A stretch of DNA of 64,000 nt from Leptospira chreensis (GTDB lineage Bacteria; Spirochaetota; Leptospiria; Leptospirales; Leptospiraceae): positions 1-64,000 of the forward strand of contig NZ_JAFFPS010000077.1 in assembly GCF_016919165.1 (NCBI RefSeq). The letters are read 5' to 3'. Positions within the stretch are counted from its first letter, which is position 1; each line of letters starts with the position of its first letter. A model generated the notes under the pieces. That model had not been told where the DNA came from. It worked only from the letters and a program-made list of their open reading frames with translations, and made no database searches. Positions 8,485-16,875 of the stretch are shown one piece after another. The translations under genes were made by a program, and so were the position numbers.

Positions 8485-9276
8485 TTATGAAAGCGGTTGG
8501 TAACTCACGACCATGGCTTTGGATTTAATTTCCTTAGGCATGGAAGTTTTAGATAGGGTTTTAGAAAGAGAAGATTTATCTTTCGATTTCCCCATCTGCA
8601 CCACAAAGAATCCATTCTTTACTACAATGAAGGTTTTTGCAGCAAGCTTACCATGGTTATCTGATTTAAGTTGAGACAAAAATGTTTCTGCTGATTGTCG
8701 GCTAGTAAAGGCCGCCAATTGCACGGTAAATTGTTTTCCTTCTGATGATTTTTGCGTTGCCACTGAAGAAGTAGATTTCTGTGATTTAGAATGTTTGGAG
8801 GAGGGAGCCAAATTTCTAAATCTTTCTTCCCCTTTGTTTGTAGTGACTCGTTTTTCAGAACGTTTTGTCAAATCGACTACTTGTTGTTTTTTCTCTTCTT
8901 CTTCATCTTTGGCTGTGGATGTTTCTACAAAGTAGGGATGGTTTCCCACATCAGCCATAGGAATTTCTTGAGAAAGGTTTGTTTGTTCTTTGGTTTTGGT
9001 TCCTTGCACAAGAGAGGATGCTGCATTTGTTCCCACACTCGCATCTGCCGCATTTGGTGCGGCATTGGCTGGTGAAGGGATTGATCCTTCCGTTACTTCT
9101 GGAGTGACCGGACTTGCTTCCATCTTCTTATGGAGGGTTTGGGTTTCTTCGGCTTTCCCTTTTCCAACAGAGACTCCGAGGAAGAAAATAGAAAAGAACA
9201 GTGCAAAAAGAAAGAGGGATAAAACTCCAATTCTTTGTTTATCTAGGTTGATTACGTAAAATACTCTTTCTTTCAT
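8485..9276 (-). CDS. SPOR-domain membrane protein
   Basis: 263 residues. A short cytoplasmic N-terminus is followed by one transmembrane helix (~residues 15-38), a low-complexity Thr/Ser/Ala/Glu/Lys-rich linker, and a C-terminal SPOR domain starting at KQFTVQLAAFTSRQSAETFL and ending VVSYQP. SPOR domains bind denuded peptidoglycan at division sites, so this is probably a cell-division or envelope-remodelling protein. Its ATG overlaps the coaE stop by four bases (ATGA), indicating an operon with coaE. Confidence 0.85.
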   Translation of the reverse strand: MKERVFYVINLDKQRIGVLSLFLFALFFSIFFLGVSVGKGKAEETQTLHKKMEASPVTPEVTEGSIPSPANAAPNAADASVGTNAASSLVQGTKTKEQTNLSQEIPMADVGNHPYFVETSTAKDEEEEKKQQVVDLTKRSEKRVTTNKGEERFRNLAPSSKHSKSQKSTSSVATQKSSEGKQFTVQLAAFTSRQSAETFLSQLKSDNHGKLAAKTFIVVKNGFFVVQMGKSKDKSSLSKTLSKTSMPKEIKSKAMVVSYQPLS

Positions 9277-9893
9277 TTTTGAATCCTTTGTTTGATTTCT
9301 GAATAGATGATTTCGATTTGTTCTTTTAACTCTTCCCTTTGATTATCGTTCGTTACGACAAAATCAGAGAGAGACTTTTTTTTCTCTAAATCCATTTGTG
9401 CCAGGTTCCGTCTTTGAAAATCCTCTTTGGTCATTCCACCCCGTCCCATCACTCGTTCGAAAGCGACTTCGGGGTTTACCGCGACGGTGACCGTAAAGTC
9501 ACAAAGGGTATGGGCGTCAGTTTCAAAGAGGAGGGGAACTTCCCAGGCGATAAGGCTCCCATCCTTTCTAGAATTTAGAAATTCTAAAAAGGTTTTGCGA
9601 ACCAAGGGGTGGAGGAGATTGTTTAAGGCATCTAGCTTTGATTTGTCGGAGAAGGCAAACTCTGCAATTTTGGCTCGGGATGGAGCTCCGTTTGCATCTA
9701 AAACGGATTCGCCGAAGATTCTTACTAGTTCCTTGATGACAGGACTGTTTGGTTCTGTGAAACTGCGGGCAATGATATCGGAGCTAACGGTTTCTGCTCC
9801 CAACTCGCCAAACATAGCAAGCACAGTGGACTTTCCTGATCCAATGGATCCGGTAATTCCTATCAATGTTTTGTTCTTATGTTTTGCACTCAC
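9273..9893 (-). CDS. coaE: Dephospho-CoA kinase
   Basis: 206 residues, the usual CoaE length. A P-loop GITGSIGSGKST lies at residues ~12-23, followed by the CoaE-specific SSDIIARSFTEP (catalytic Asp region) and LHPLVRKTF plus WEVPLLFETDAH, which form the substrate-binding lid. It phosphorylates the ribose 3'-OH of dephospho-CoA with ATP, the last step of coenzyme A synthesis. First gene of a two-gene operon with the SPOR protein (4-bp overlap). Confidence 0.95.
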   Translation of the reverse strand: MSAKHKNKTLIGITGSIGSGKSTVLAMFGELGAETVSSDIIARSFTEPNSPVIKELVRIFGESVLDANGAPSRAKIAEFAFSDKSKLDALNNLLHPLVRKTFLEFLNSRKDGSLIAWEVPLLFETDAHTLCDFTVTVAVNPEVAFERVMGRGGMTKEDFQRRNLAQMDLEKKKSLSDFVVTNDNQREELKEQIEIIYSEIKQRIQK

Positions 9894-9976
9894 AGGGTTT
9901 ATAACATAAAAAACCCATGAAAGTACAAGTATTTTTTTATCCTAAATTGGAAAAAAAATACTAAAGTATTTGGACG

Positions 9977-10915
9977 TTATTTTTTGGCGAGTTCTAGGTT
10001 GGAAATCCAGTCTTGTACGAGTTTGGCGGACAATGGAGGATCCTCTATCATCGGAGCATGTCCCATATTTTCTAAAAGGACTGTTTCCAGTTTTGTTTTT
10101 ATCTTCTTTTTTAAAACATCCATCACTGTATAATGGATGACTTTGTCTTCTTTTCCCCAAATGGCCAAGGTGGGAGACTTGATTTTTTCTAATTTTGCTT
10201 CTAGAAAATAACCTTCGGTCCGAATTTGTTTTAGAATGGATGCATTCCAATCTCGGTTGGCAAAGGTTTTATTCGCAAAATAAGTTTTTAGAAAACCGGG
10301 AAGATAAGGTGGCTTCACAAAGGTAAAAGCAATCAGTCGATCAAAGTCTTCGGGGCTTGTGAGAAGGAGAGGGTTTTCGTTTCCTGACAGCACGATTTTT
10401 TGCATCTCGCTCGGGGTGGGGCTTTTGACCCCTGCATTATCAAACAAAATGAGAGATTTTACCTTTTCTGGGTACTTTGCGGCAAAGATCCCCGCGATCC
10501 CCCCACCCATAGAATTTCCTGCTATATGAAAATTCTTTATACCCAAAGTTTCTGCGAACAGATTCAGCCTATCTGCTTGGGCTTCTTGGGTGTAATTGGC
10601 TCCTTCTGGTTTGTCGGATTCTCCAAAACCAGGTAGGTCGGGAGCGATGACTCGGATTCCTTTGGGGAGATGTCTTGAGAACCGTGTCCAGTGGTCTTTA
10701 TCTCCACCAAATCCGTGTAAGACGAGAAGAGTTTCTCCATCACCGTTTTTTTCTGTGTACTTCCACTGCAGGCCATCGACAAAAATCGATTTCGTTTCTA
10801 AGTCGGACCTGTATCTCTCTAAACTAATTCCTGTTTTGTGAAGTGTGGATGCACAATGTACAAAAAGCAGGGTTGATAGGATGGCGGTGGTGAATGGAAT
10901 CCTAAGGGTCTTCAT
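9977..10915 (-). CDS. Alpha/beta-hydrolase lipoprotein
   Basis: 312 residues. A signal peptide with lipobox LFVHC places Cys21 at the membrane. The mature enzyme is a classical alpha/beta hydrolase: oxyanion LHGFGG at ~67, nucleophile elbow GNSMGG with Ser135, Asp257 (GKEDKVI) and His286 (NMGHAP). The triad is complete, so it is probably an active esterase/lipase-like hydrolase anchored in the periplasm or outer membrane. The substrate is unknown. Monocistronic; it runs away from the tRNA-Phe promoter. Confidence 0.85.
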   Translation of the reverse strand: MKTLRIPFTTAILSTLLFVHCASTLHKTGISLERYRSDLETKSIFVDGLQWKYTEKNGDGETLLVLHGFGGDKDHWTRFSRHLPKGIRVIAPDLPGFGESDKPEGANYTQEAQADRLNLFAETLGIKNFHIAGNSMGGGIAGIFAAKYPEKVKSLILFDNAGVKSPTPSEMQKIVLSGNENPLLLTSPEDFDRLIAFTFVKPPYLPGFLKTYFANKTFANRDWNASILKQIRTEGYFLEAKLEKIKSPTLAIWGKEDKVIHYTVMDVLKKKIKTKLETVLLENMGHAPMIEDPPLSAKLVQDWISNLELAKK

Positions 10916-10944
10916 TGTGTCCTCACAAAAATTATAAAGGTTCG

Positions 10945-10972
10945 TTGACAGAGGGATGTGGAAAAATACTTT
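10945..10972 (+). promoter_or_regulatory. Sigma-70-type promoter for tRNA-Phe
   Basis: TTGACA at 10945-10950, a 16-base spacer, then TACTTT at 10967-10972. The mature tRNA begins 13 bases after the -10 box. The perfect -35 is expected for a stable-RNA gene. Confidence 0.7.
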
Positions 10973-10985
10973 GGTTGTAACCGAA

Positions 10986-11058
<73 letters not shown>

Positions 11059-11065
11059 CGGTTGC

Positions 11066-11323
11066 CTAATTTCCCGCCTTCCTTTCTTCTCCCATAGTCC
11101 AAAGACCTAAAAATTCATTCTCTTCTACCTTTTTACAAAGTTCCGGTTTATATAGTTTTTTTACCGGTGGTTTGGGATAGATATGGATCTCGTCGTTGTC
11201 TGGGATAAAGGTGAGCATTCGTAAAATCGTATCTTGGCCTTCAATTTCATACATAGTGTAAGACATACCTTTGGAAGGGATGATTTGAGATGTTTCCAGA
11301 TACTTGCGTGTGTTTTCTGACAT
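11066..11323 (-). CDS. Small conserved-looking cytoplasmic protein, unknown function
   Basis: 85 residues from the ATG at 11323, which has an AAGG-like Shine-Dalgarno. A TTG start 12 codons upstream is possible but would add a highly charged tail. The sequence is soluble, with no signal peptide, and has the pattern FIPDNDEIHIYPKPPVKKLY near the middle. No family recognised. It lies convergent with tRNA-Phe (7 bp away) and downstream of the MocR regulator on the same strand (53 bp), so it may be cotranscribed with it. Confidence 0.55.
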   Translation of the reverse strand: MSENTRKYLETSQIIPSKGMSYTMYEIEGQDTILRMLTFIPDNDEIHIYPKPPVKKLYKPELCKKVEENEFLGLWTMGEERKAGN

Positions 11324-11376
11324 ATTCTTAGACCTTGTTTCTCTTTCTTCTTCTTGCAACTAAAAACTGTAAAATT

Positions 11377-12783
11377 TCAGCTTTTCCTTTTTCTTAAGAA
11401 TAACTTGGAAAACTGTATGAGTTTCTCTTTAATTTTGGGTGAAAAACCAACGGATACATTCAGTCGGAAGTGGCTGTCCCAATGTTTGGAAAGTCCGAAA
11501 AGAGAACCGGGGGCAATGGCCATTCCAATCTTTTTGGATTCCTGAAGTAGTCTATCACCATCTAACGGTGATTTGATCCACAATACAAAACCTCCATCGG
11601 GTTTTTGGATCTCAAGAATTCCCTCGCTATAAAAAGACAAAAGTTTAGTATATTCCTCTGTGAGTTTTTTATATTCAGTGCGTAGGAATTTTAGATGTCT
11701 TTCATAGGTTTGTAGTTTTAAAAATTCATGAACTGCTACTTGTGTTGGGTTGTTTTCGGATATTTTATAGGCTCTGGTTCTTTTACTTAAATTCCGGATT
11801 CCATTTTTGGAGCTCACCCAACCGAGCCTAATTCCCGGAGCAATGGTTTTGGAAAAGGAAGAACATAAAAAAGATTTGGGTCCTTTCTGATCGTATGGAA
11901 AATAGCTGACTAGAGCCTTGGGCCTAGTTCCAGAAAAATACAAATCTCCGTAAATATCATCTTCTACTAAATGAATTCCATAACGATGGGATATTTTTGC
12001 CAAACTTTGTTTGGAAGATTCACTCATCAAAACTCCATTCGGATTGTTAAAGTTAGCTGAAAATAAAAACACTTTCGGTTTGTGGCGTTTGACTAATTTT
12101 TCGTATTCATCGGAAGAAATTCCTTCGTCCTTTCTGTAGGGAATTTCTACGACTTTTAGTTTCAGTGTTTCTAAAATTTGAAACAATCCAACATAAATGG
12201 GTGAGGGGACGATTACCGTATCACCAGGTTCTGTTGTAGAAAGTAAAGAAAATGTAATGGCTTCTGTACAACCGCTTGTGATCTGAATCTCTTCTCCATT
12301 CACTCGGTATCCTTGGATCGATGTACGTTTGCTAATCCATTCGCGTAGTCCTAAGTTTCCTTGTAGGTCTCCATAAGAAAAAATTTCTTTGTGTTTCAGG
12401 GCTTTTTTGAAAGAACCAACAAGCCCTCCGAGAGGAAGGTAAAAGTCTGAGGGAATGGCCGCACCAAAGGAGATGAGTTTTGGATCCATCACCGTTCGCA
12501 TGATTTGTTGGATTCTGTCATCCGCTTCCACTGCATGATAAAATTCGTTTTGTGGACCAGAGATGACTGAGCTTATGTTTGGATGAACAAAGTAACCTGA
12601 CTTTGGAACTACAAAAATATACCCTTCCTCTTCTAAGATTCTGTAGGCTTCTTTTGCTGTGGTGAGACTGCAGGATTTTAAATTTTGAATTTCTCGTAGA
12701 GAGGGAATTCTTTCCTTTTCTGAATAATATCCTGATTGGATTTCGGTTTTTATATCTTCTGCTAATCGTTTGTATTTTGTCAT
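11377..12783 (-). CDS. MocR-type transcriptional regulator (GntR HTH + aminotransferase domain)
   Basis: 468 residues from the ATG at 12783. Residues ~1-75 form a GntR winged helix (YKRLAEDIKTEIQSGYY ... IPSLREI ... AYRILEEEGYI). The rest is a fold-type I aminotransferase domain with PLP lysine 312 in SSFSKTIAPGIRLGW and a NPNG phosphate/substrate motif. MocR/PdxR proteins use PLP or a PLP adduct as effector. It is divergent from an aminotransferase gene, with repeated operator-like elements between them, so it very probably controls that gene and itself. Confidence 0.9.
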   Translation of the reverse strand: MTKYKRLAEDIKTEIQSGYYSEKERIPSLREIQNLKSCSLTTAKEAYRILEEEGYIFVVPKSGYFVHPNISSVISGPQNEFYHAVEADDRIQQIMRTVMDPKLISFGAAIPSDFYLPLGGLVGSFKKALKHKEIFSYGDLQGNLGLREWISKRTSIQGYRVNGEEIQITSGCTEAITFSLLSTTEPGDTVIVPSPIYVGLFQILETLKLKVVEIPYRKDEGISSDEYEKLVKRHKPKVFLFSANFNNPNGVLMSESSKQSLAKISHRYGIHLVEDDIYGDLYFSGTRPKALVSYFPYDQKGPKSFLCSSFSKTIAPGIRLGWVSSKNGIRNLSKRTRAYKISENNPTQVAVHEFLKLQTYERHLKFLRTEYKKLTEEYTKLLSFYSEGILEIQKPDGGFVLWIKSPLDGDRLLQESKKIGMAIAPGSLFGLSKHWDSHFRLNVSVGFSPKIKEKLIQFSKLFLRKRKS

Positions 12784-12790
12784 AAATTGA

Positions 12791-12832
12791 AACTGTATAT
12801 GAATAGATTGGATCAACTGTATATGGACAGTT
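12791..12832. promoter_or_regulatory. Putative MocR operator: direct repeat plus inverted repeat
   Basis: AACTGTATATG occurs twice in direct orientation, at 12791-12801 and 12815-12825 (24-base period). The second copy is also the left arm of AACTGT-ATATGG-ACAGTT at 12815-12832. Two co-directional half-sites plus a third inverted one between divergent genes match the layout known for MocR/PdxR operators. The second element overlaps the -35 box of the aminotransferase promoter. Confidence 0.65.
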
Positions 12833-12852
12833 ATTCGTTTTTTTGATATTCT
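12824..12852 (+). promoter_or_regulatory. Promoter of the aminotransferase gene, possibly leaderless
   Basis: TGGACA at 12824-12829, exactly 17 bases, TATTCT at 12847-12852. Only six bases separate the -10 box from the ATG at 12859, so transcription is expected to begin at or next to the start codon. No Shine-Dalgarno is present. The -35 lies inside the MocR inverted repeat. Confidence 0.55.
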
Positions 12853-12858
12853 AGAACT

Positions 12859-14052
12859 ATGGAACCGGAACTGCCAACTATTTTTTCAGCGAAACGAACT
12901 TCTTTTGTTCGGAGTTCTGTCATTCGTGAAATTTTGAAGTTAACGGTAGAAAATTCGGATCTGCTTTCCTTTGCGGGAGGACTCCCGAATCCGCATTTAC
13001 TTTCTAAGGATGTTTTAAGTTCCGTGATGGAATCGGTTGTCAGGGAAAATAGGAATATAGCTCTCCAGTATGGAGATTCTTCTGGTTATCTCCCACTGCG
13101 AAACCAAATCACAAAAGGGCTAACGGATGTTCCGTGGATTTCTTCTGATTCGATCACCATCACTCACGGGTCCCAACAAGGTTTGGATATTTTAGGAAAG
13201 ATGTTTATGGATTCGGATACCAATGTATTGTTGGAAGACCCCGTTTACCTGGGTGCATTACAGGCATTTTCTCCTTACCACCCTCAGTTTTTTACTGTCC
13301 CTATGGAGACAGATGGTCCGAATCTTTTTTGGTTGGAAGAGATTCTCTCACAAAACAAAATCCATATTTTTTATGCGAATCCCTCTTACCAAAATCCATC
13401 TACTTATACTTGGTCTGTGGAAAAAAGAAAACAGATCGCCTCTCTTTTGGATGAAAAAGAAATCATCCTCATTGAAGATGAAGCCTATCGGTATTTAGAC
13501 TTTGAAGGAAATGTATACCCATCGGTGAGTTCCTTTCGTAAGAGAAGGGATTTAACCTTTGTTTTGGGAAGTTTTTCTAAAATTTTATCTCCGGGCTTTC
13601 GACTGGGTTGGACTGTCGTTCCAGACGTCTATCGATCTCTATTCACTGCCATTAAACAAGGAAACGATTTGAATTCCAATCAATTCTCACAAGTAGTCGT
13701 CTCTAAACTTTTGGAGGTTCTGGATTGGAACGAACACTTACGTTCCATCCAAATCTTCTATTCAGAAAAGAAAGAAACTTTGGTTTCTCTTTTGAAAGAA
13801 TATCTTCCCGAAGCCAAGTTCTCGGATCCAGAAGGTGGGATGTTTCTTTGGGTGGAGTATCCCAAAGTTTCTCCGAAAGAACTGATGAAACAATGCCTTG
13901 CAAGTGGTGTTGCCATGGTTCCCGGGAGTGAATTTTCTCCTGCAAACAAATCCTCATCGCAGTTTCGAATGAACTTTAGTTTTTTAGGGAAAGAGGAAAT
14001 GGAAGTGGGTGTGAAACGAATCGCAAAAGTCTATCGAGACATAAATACATGA
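12859..14052 (+). CDS. PLP-dependent aminotransferase (class I/II)
   Basis: 397 residues of the fold-type I aminotransferase family, in the 2-aminoadipate/valine-pyruvate-like branch. The N-terminal part reads SFAGGLPNPHLL; YQNPSTYTW replaces the usual NPTG-type region; EDEAYRYLDF holds the PLP-contacting Asp and Tyr; the Schiff-base lysine is K241 in LGSFSKILSPGFRLGW. The C-terminal Arg motif SSQFRMNFSF would bind the substrate carboxylate. Substrate cannot be told from sequence. Divergent from and probably controlled by the MocR regulator, which carries a related domain. Confidence 0.88.
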   Translation: MEPELPTIFSAKRTSFVRSSVIREILKLTVENSDLLSFAGGLPNPHLLSKDVLSSVMESVVRENRNIALQYGDSSGYLPLRNQITKGLTDVPWISSDSITITHGSQQGLDILGKMFMDSDTNVLLEDPVYLGALQAFSPYHPQFFTVPMETDGPNLFWLEEILSQNKIHIFYANPSYQNPSTYTWSVEKRKQIASLLDEKEIILIEDEAYRYLDFEGNVYPSVSSFRKRRDLTFVLGSFSKILSPGFRLGWTVVPDVYRSLFTAIKQGNDLNSNQFSQVVVSKLLEVLDWNEHLRSIQIFYSEKKETLVSLLKEYLPEAKFSDPEGGMFLWVEYPKVSPKELMKQCLASGVAMVPGSEFSPANKSSSQFRMNFSFLGKEEMEVGVKRIAKVYRDINT

Positions 14053-14073
14053 CATACGTTTAGTATTTTTTGG

Positions 14074-14101
14074 TTGACAATACTACTCGTTTGTTTACTT
14101 A
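14074..14101 (+). promoter_or_regulatory. Promoter of the 51-codon gene, possibly leaderless
   Basis: Perfect TTGACA at 14074-14079, a 16-base spacer, TACTTA at 14096-14101, then six bases to the ATG at 14108. An AGG at 14104-14106 is too close to act as a normal Shine-Dalgarno. Confidence 0.5.
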
Positions 14102-14107
14102 TTAGGT

Positions 14108-14263
14108 ATGAAGCCTGCAGTCACCAAAGCTTTGTATCCTAAGTTTTCTATTTTGAGCCTAGAGGAAAAATTGGAAATTTTAAAAGAAGATCCAAGCTTT
14201 CGCCTCCTCGTTGACCAGATGTATCAAAACTATAAGGAAAACCGATCCACCGTCATTCTTTGA
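14108..14263 (+). CDS. Small protein of 51 residues, unknown function
   Basis: ATG at 14108 to TGA at 14261-14263. The product is a soluble, amphipathic peptide with a Leu/Glu/Lys-rich centre (ILSLEEKLEILKEDPSFRLL). It fits in an otherwise unexplained 260-bp space and is preceded by a good promoter. The next gene (14313) follows in the same direction after 49 bp. No family recognised. Support comes from the promoter and composition only. Confidence 0.5.
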   Translation: MKPAVTKALYPKFSILSLEEKLEILKEDPSFRLLVDQMYQNYKENRSTVIL

Positions 14264-14312
14264 TTTGCCTATGCGAAGGATTCTTGCTTCCATGGAAACA
14301 AAGTAGGTAATC

Positions 14313-14741
14313 ATGAATCTAGATCTTAATCCCCAAGAAACAAAACACCTTTTGAATGCGCTTGCCGTGTTCGAATGGGTGAGTAATTCCCCACACGAAG
14401 AAACAGATCCTTCTGTGGATGAATTCATCCAGTCTCTTCTTAAAAAACTTTCTGCCGGTGGAGAAAAAGGCCCGATTGATTCCGAAAACGGTCTTTATAC
14501 CATTTCGGAAGAATACTTCCAAGAAGTATTCGAATCTTATATCGAACCATATAACGATGATATCTTCTGGACAGACCTCTCTACGGAACTTGCTCAAAGA
14601 GATTTAGAACAAAAGGTATCTGCAAAAGATTTGGAAGCTCTCGCTCCGGAAGATTACGAAGCCAAAGTCGCCAAAGAAGCAGAAAAGTATGATGCTGAAT
14701 TTGAAAAGAATGGTGTGGACAATCTCTTTCTTAAAAAATAA
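14313..14741 (+). CDS. Acidic cytoplasmic protein, unknown function
   Basis: 142 residues, strongly acidic, with no signal peptide or membrane segment. The N-terminal ~50 residues are helical (LNPQETKHLLNALAVFEWV). The C-terminus is Ala/Glu/Lys rich. A GTAGGTAATC stretch precedes the ATG as a weak Shine-Dalgarno. Probably cotranscribed with the 51-codon gene upstream. No family recognised. Confidence 0.65.
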   Translation: MNLDLNPQETKHLLNALAVFEWVSNSPHEETDPSVDEFIQSLLKKLSAGGEKGPIDSENGLYTISEEYFQEVFESYIEPYNDDIFWTDLSTELAQRDLEQKVSAKDLEALAPEDYEAKVAKEAEKYDAEFEKNGVDNLFLKK

Positions 14742-14762
14742 ACAAAAATTGGGTTAAAACTT

Positions 14763-16838
14763 TTAAGTCAGTTTTTCCCACTCAATAAGAACCATCGTTT
14801 GGTCATCCTCTTGTTCTTCTTTCCCTTGGAAAAGGAACAATTGGATGACGAGTTCCGCAAGCACTCTCTCGGATTCTTTTCCTTGATAATCACTTAGAAT
14901 CTTTTGGATTCTTTCCATTCCAAACTCTTCTCTCGATTCATTTTTTTGTTCCAACATCCCATCGGTAAACAAAAGGATTCTATCTCCCATAGCCATCTGG
15001 AATTGTTTTTGTGTATAGGGTTGGTCTTTTTTCAGTCCAATGATATTTCCTGTTCGATCCAAAATGGTTTGTTTATCGGCTGATTGAAAAATTTGGTTCG
15101 GGTGACCCGCTGACGAGTAGTAGATGGTCTTTGTATTGGTATTGATATCCAATAAAAATCCAGAGAATACAATTTTAAGACCAGAGAATTTGTTTTGAAT
15201 CTTTTGGTTGAGATGGTTCATCAAATCATCCGTTTTTGTAATGAAACGTTTGATGGCCTCATATTCCGATTTGATTGCCATAGTATAAAGGGCTGCTTGG
15301 ATTCCATGCCCTGTGGCATCCGCGACAAAAAAACGAACGGTCCCATCATCTAACTCAAAGATATCGTAGAAATCTCCACCCACTTCTTCTTGCGGTTGGA
15401 AATACAAATGGATTTTTAAATGTTCGAATTTGATTCCATCTTGCGGAAGGATCTTTTGTTGGATTTTTTTCGCAAGTAAGAGATCTTTTTTGATTCGATT
15501 TAAAGAGGAATTCAATTGGTAGGTTCTTTCGGAAACAATTTGTTCCAAATTTTCTGTCACCGCGAGTAGGGATTCGTTACTGATCTTTAAACTTTCCGCT
15601 AATTCCTCGGCGCGTAAAAATGCATTGGCAACACGACTGGAGAGAATGAGTGATTGGATAAAAATAAAACAAAGTAGGGCGTAAGGAGTGAGGCCAATCC
15701 CACGGTTGTTCACACTATGTCTTAAAATATCAAAGGCAACGGAAAATGCCAAAACAAGAAGCCCCAAAAAAAACAATTTGGAATTGGGCCGTTTGTTGAT
15801 CACAGCTTTTAAGTTGATATGGATGACATAGCCAATGGTTAAAAATGCTAATACTTGAAACCCATAGAGTAAAATGGTGAATATCGAAATCGGCAAAAAA
15901 AGTGTGAGGGCAAAGGCAGTACTTGCTATGAGTGCATAACGAACATAGTTTCGATTCGAATCTTGTGGAAAAAGAGAATAGATGAATAATAAAAATGTAG
16001 GTACAGCAAAGTAGTAAGAAGCAAACTCAATACGAAAAGCAGTTGGCCAATGGAAACCAGGAAAGACCTCTAAGATATACCTTTCTCCAGTAAAAGCGAG
16101 TCGTATCCCCAGTAGAAAACAAAAGAGGGCAAAGTAAAAGATGGATGTTTCTTTTCTTTTATAAAAGTACAATCCAAAATGATACAAACCAATGAGAACC
16201 AGTGCTCCGAGTAAAAAAAGTTCGCGGGCATTGGAGAGCATCTTCTCTCGATCCAGTGCATTTTTATTTCCTAAACTCGGGATGGCCCAAAACCCACCAA
16301 AGTTGTTATCATAGTTTGCAATATGAAATACAAGTTCGATCACTTCCTTGTCAGGAATGAGGGTATAATATTTGGATTTGATTCTGGGGGTATCGTCAAA
16401 TCGATTGATTCCGGGTTTCCCTTGCCCACCAATCAAAATCCCATTGGCAAAAAATCGATAAGAGGAGGCAATATCGGGAATATAAATCCTTAATTCTTGC
16501 CCTATGGTTTGTTTGCTTACATAGATGAACGCTCGTAAGGTGACGTGTCCCGTTCTTGGTAGTTCTTCTCCACCAAATTCTTCGTCTTGCCATGAATTGG
16601 GAATGGCCAAGTATCCTGTGAGTTGTTTTTCACCGTGAAAGGGTGGATAGTGGAAATCCCCAAAGTACAATTCCCATTCCCCATGTAGGTCGACAATGGT
16701 GTTTTCTTTGAAAGTGAGATCGCGTATGTCGAGGATCCCTTGGCGGAACCGATATGGTTCTTCCTGTTCGGGACTCATACAAGAAAAGTGCAAAAGCAGG
16801 AGTGAGAAAACTCCCGCTATTAGAAATAGTTTTCGCAT
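14763..16838 (-). CDS. 7TMR-DISM receptor with SpoIIE/PP2C-type phosphatase domain
   Basis: 691 residues. A signal peptide with possible lipobox (LHFSC) is followed by a ~180-residue periplasmic 7TMR-DISM carbohydrate-binding-like domain, seven transmembrane helices (~190-400), a short coiled coil, and a C-terminal SpoIIE phosphatase (~450-690). Metal-binding acidic residues are present in GGDFYDIFELDDG, VADATGHGIQAAL, LLFTDGML and EDDQTMV. It probably dephosphorylates an anti-sigma-factor antagonist in response to an extracellular signal, as RsbU-type proteins do. No partner-switching partner is encoded nearby. Confidence 0.88.
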   Translation of the reverse strand: MRKLFLIAGVFSLLLLHFSCMSPEQEEPYRFRQGILDIRDLTFKENTIVDLHGEWELYFGDFHYPPFHGEKQLTGYLAIPNSWQDEEFGGEELPRTGHVTLRAFIYVSKQTIGQELRIYIPDIASSYRFFANGILIGGQGKPGINRFDDTPRIKSKYYTLIPDKEVIELVFHIANYDNNFGGFWAIPSLGNKNALDREKMLSNARELFLLGALVLIGLYHFGLYFYKRKETSIFYFALFCFLLGIRLAFTGERYILEVFPGFHWPTAFRIEFASYYFAVPTFLLFIYSLFPQDSNRNYVRYALIASTAFALTLFLPISIFTILLYGFQVLAFLTIGYVIHINLKAVINKRPNSKLFFLGLLVLAFSVAFDILRHSVNNRGIGLTPYALLCFIFIQSLILSSRVANAFLRAEELAESLKISNESLLAVTENLEQIVSERTYQLNSSLNRIKKDLLLAKKIQQKILPQDGIKFEHLKIHLYFQPQEEVGGDFYDIFELDDGTVRFFVADATGHGIQAALYTMAIKSEYEAIKRFITKTDDLMNHLNQKIQNKFSGLKIVFSGFLLDINTNTKTIYYSSAGHPNQIFQSADKQTILDRTGNIIGLKKDQPYTQKQFQMAMGDRILLFTDGMLEQKNESREEFGMERIQKILSDYQGKESERVLAELVIQLFLFQGKEEQEDDQTMVLIEWEKLT

Positions 16839-16875
16839 AAACGGATTTTAGCTTTTTTCTTTGTACAGGAAAGGA

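Noticed and set aside
9427..9909. 160-codon frame opposite coaE
   Set aside because: coaE is unmistakable on the other strand; the antisense product has no recognisable features.
11324..11359. TTG start for the 85-residue protein near tRNA-Phe
   Set aside because: The ATG at 11323 has a better ribosome site, and the added residues are simple charged sequence.
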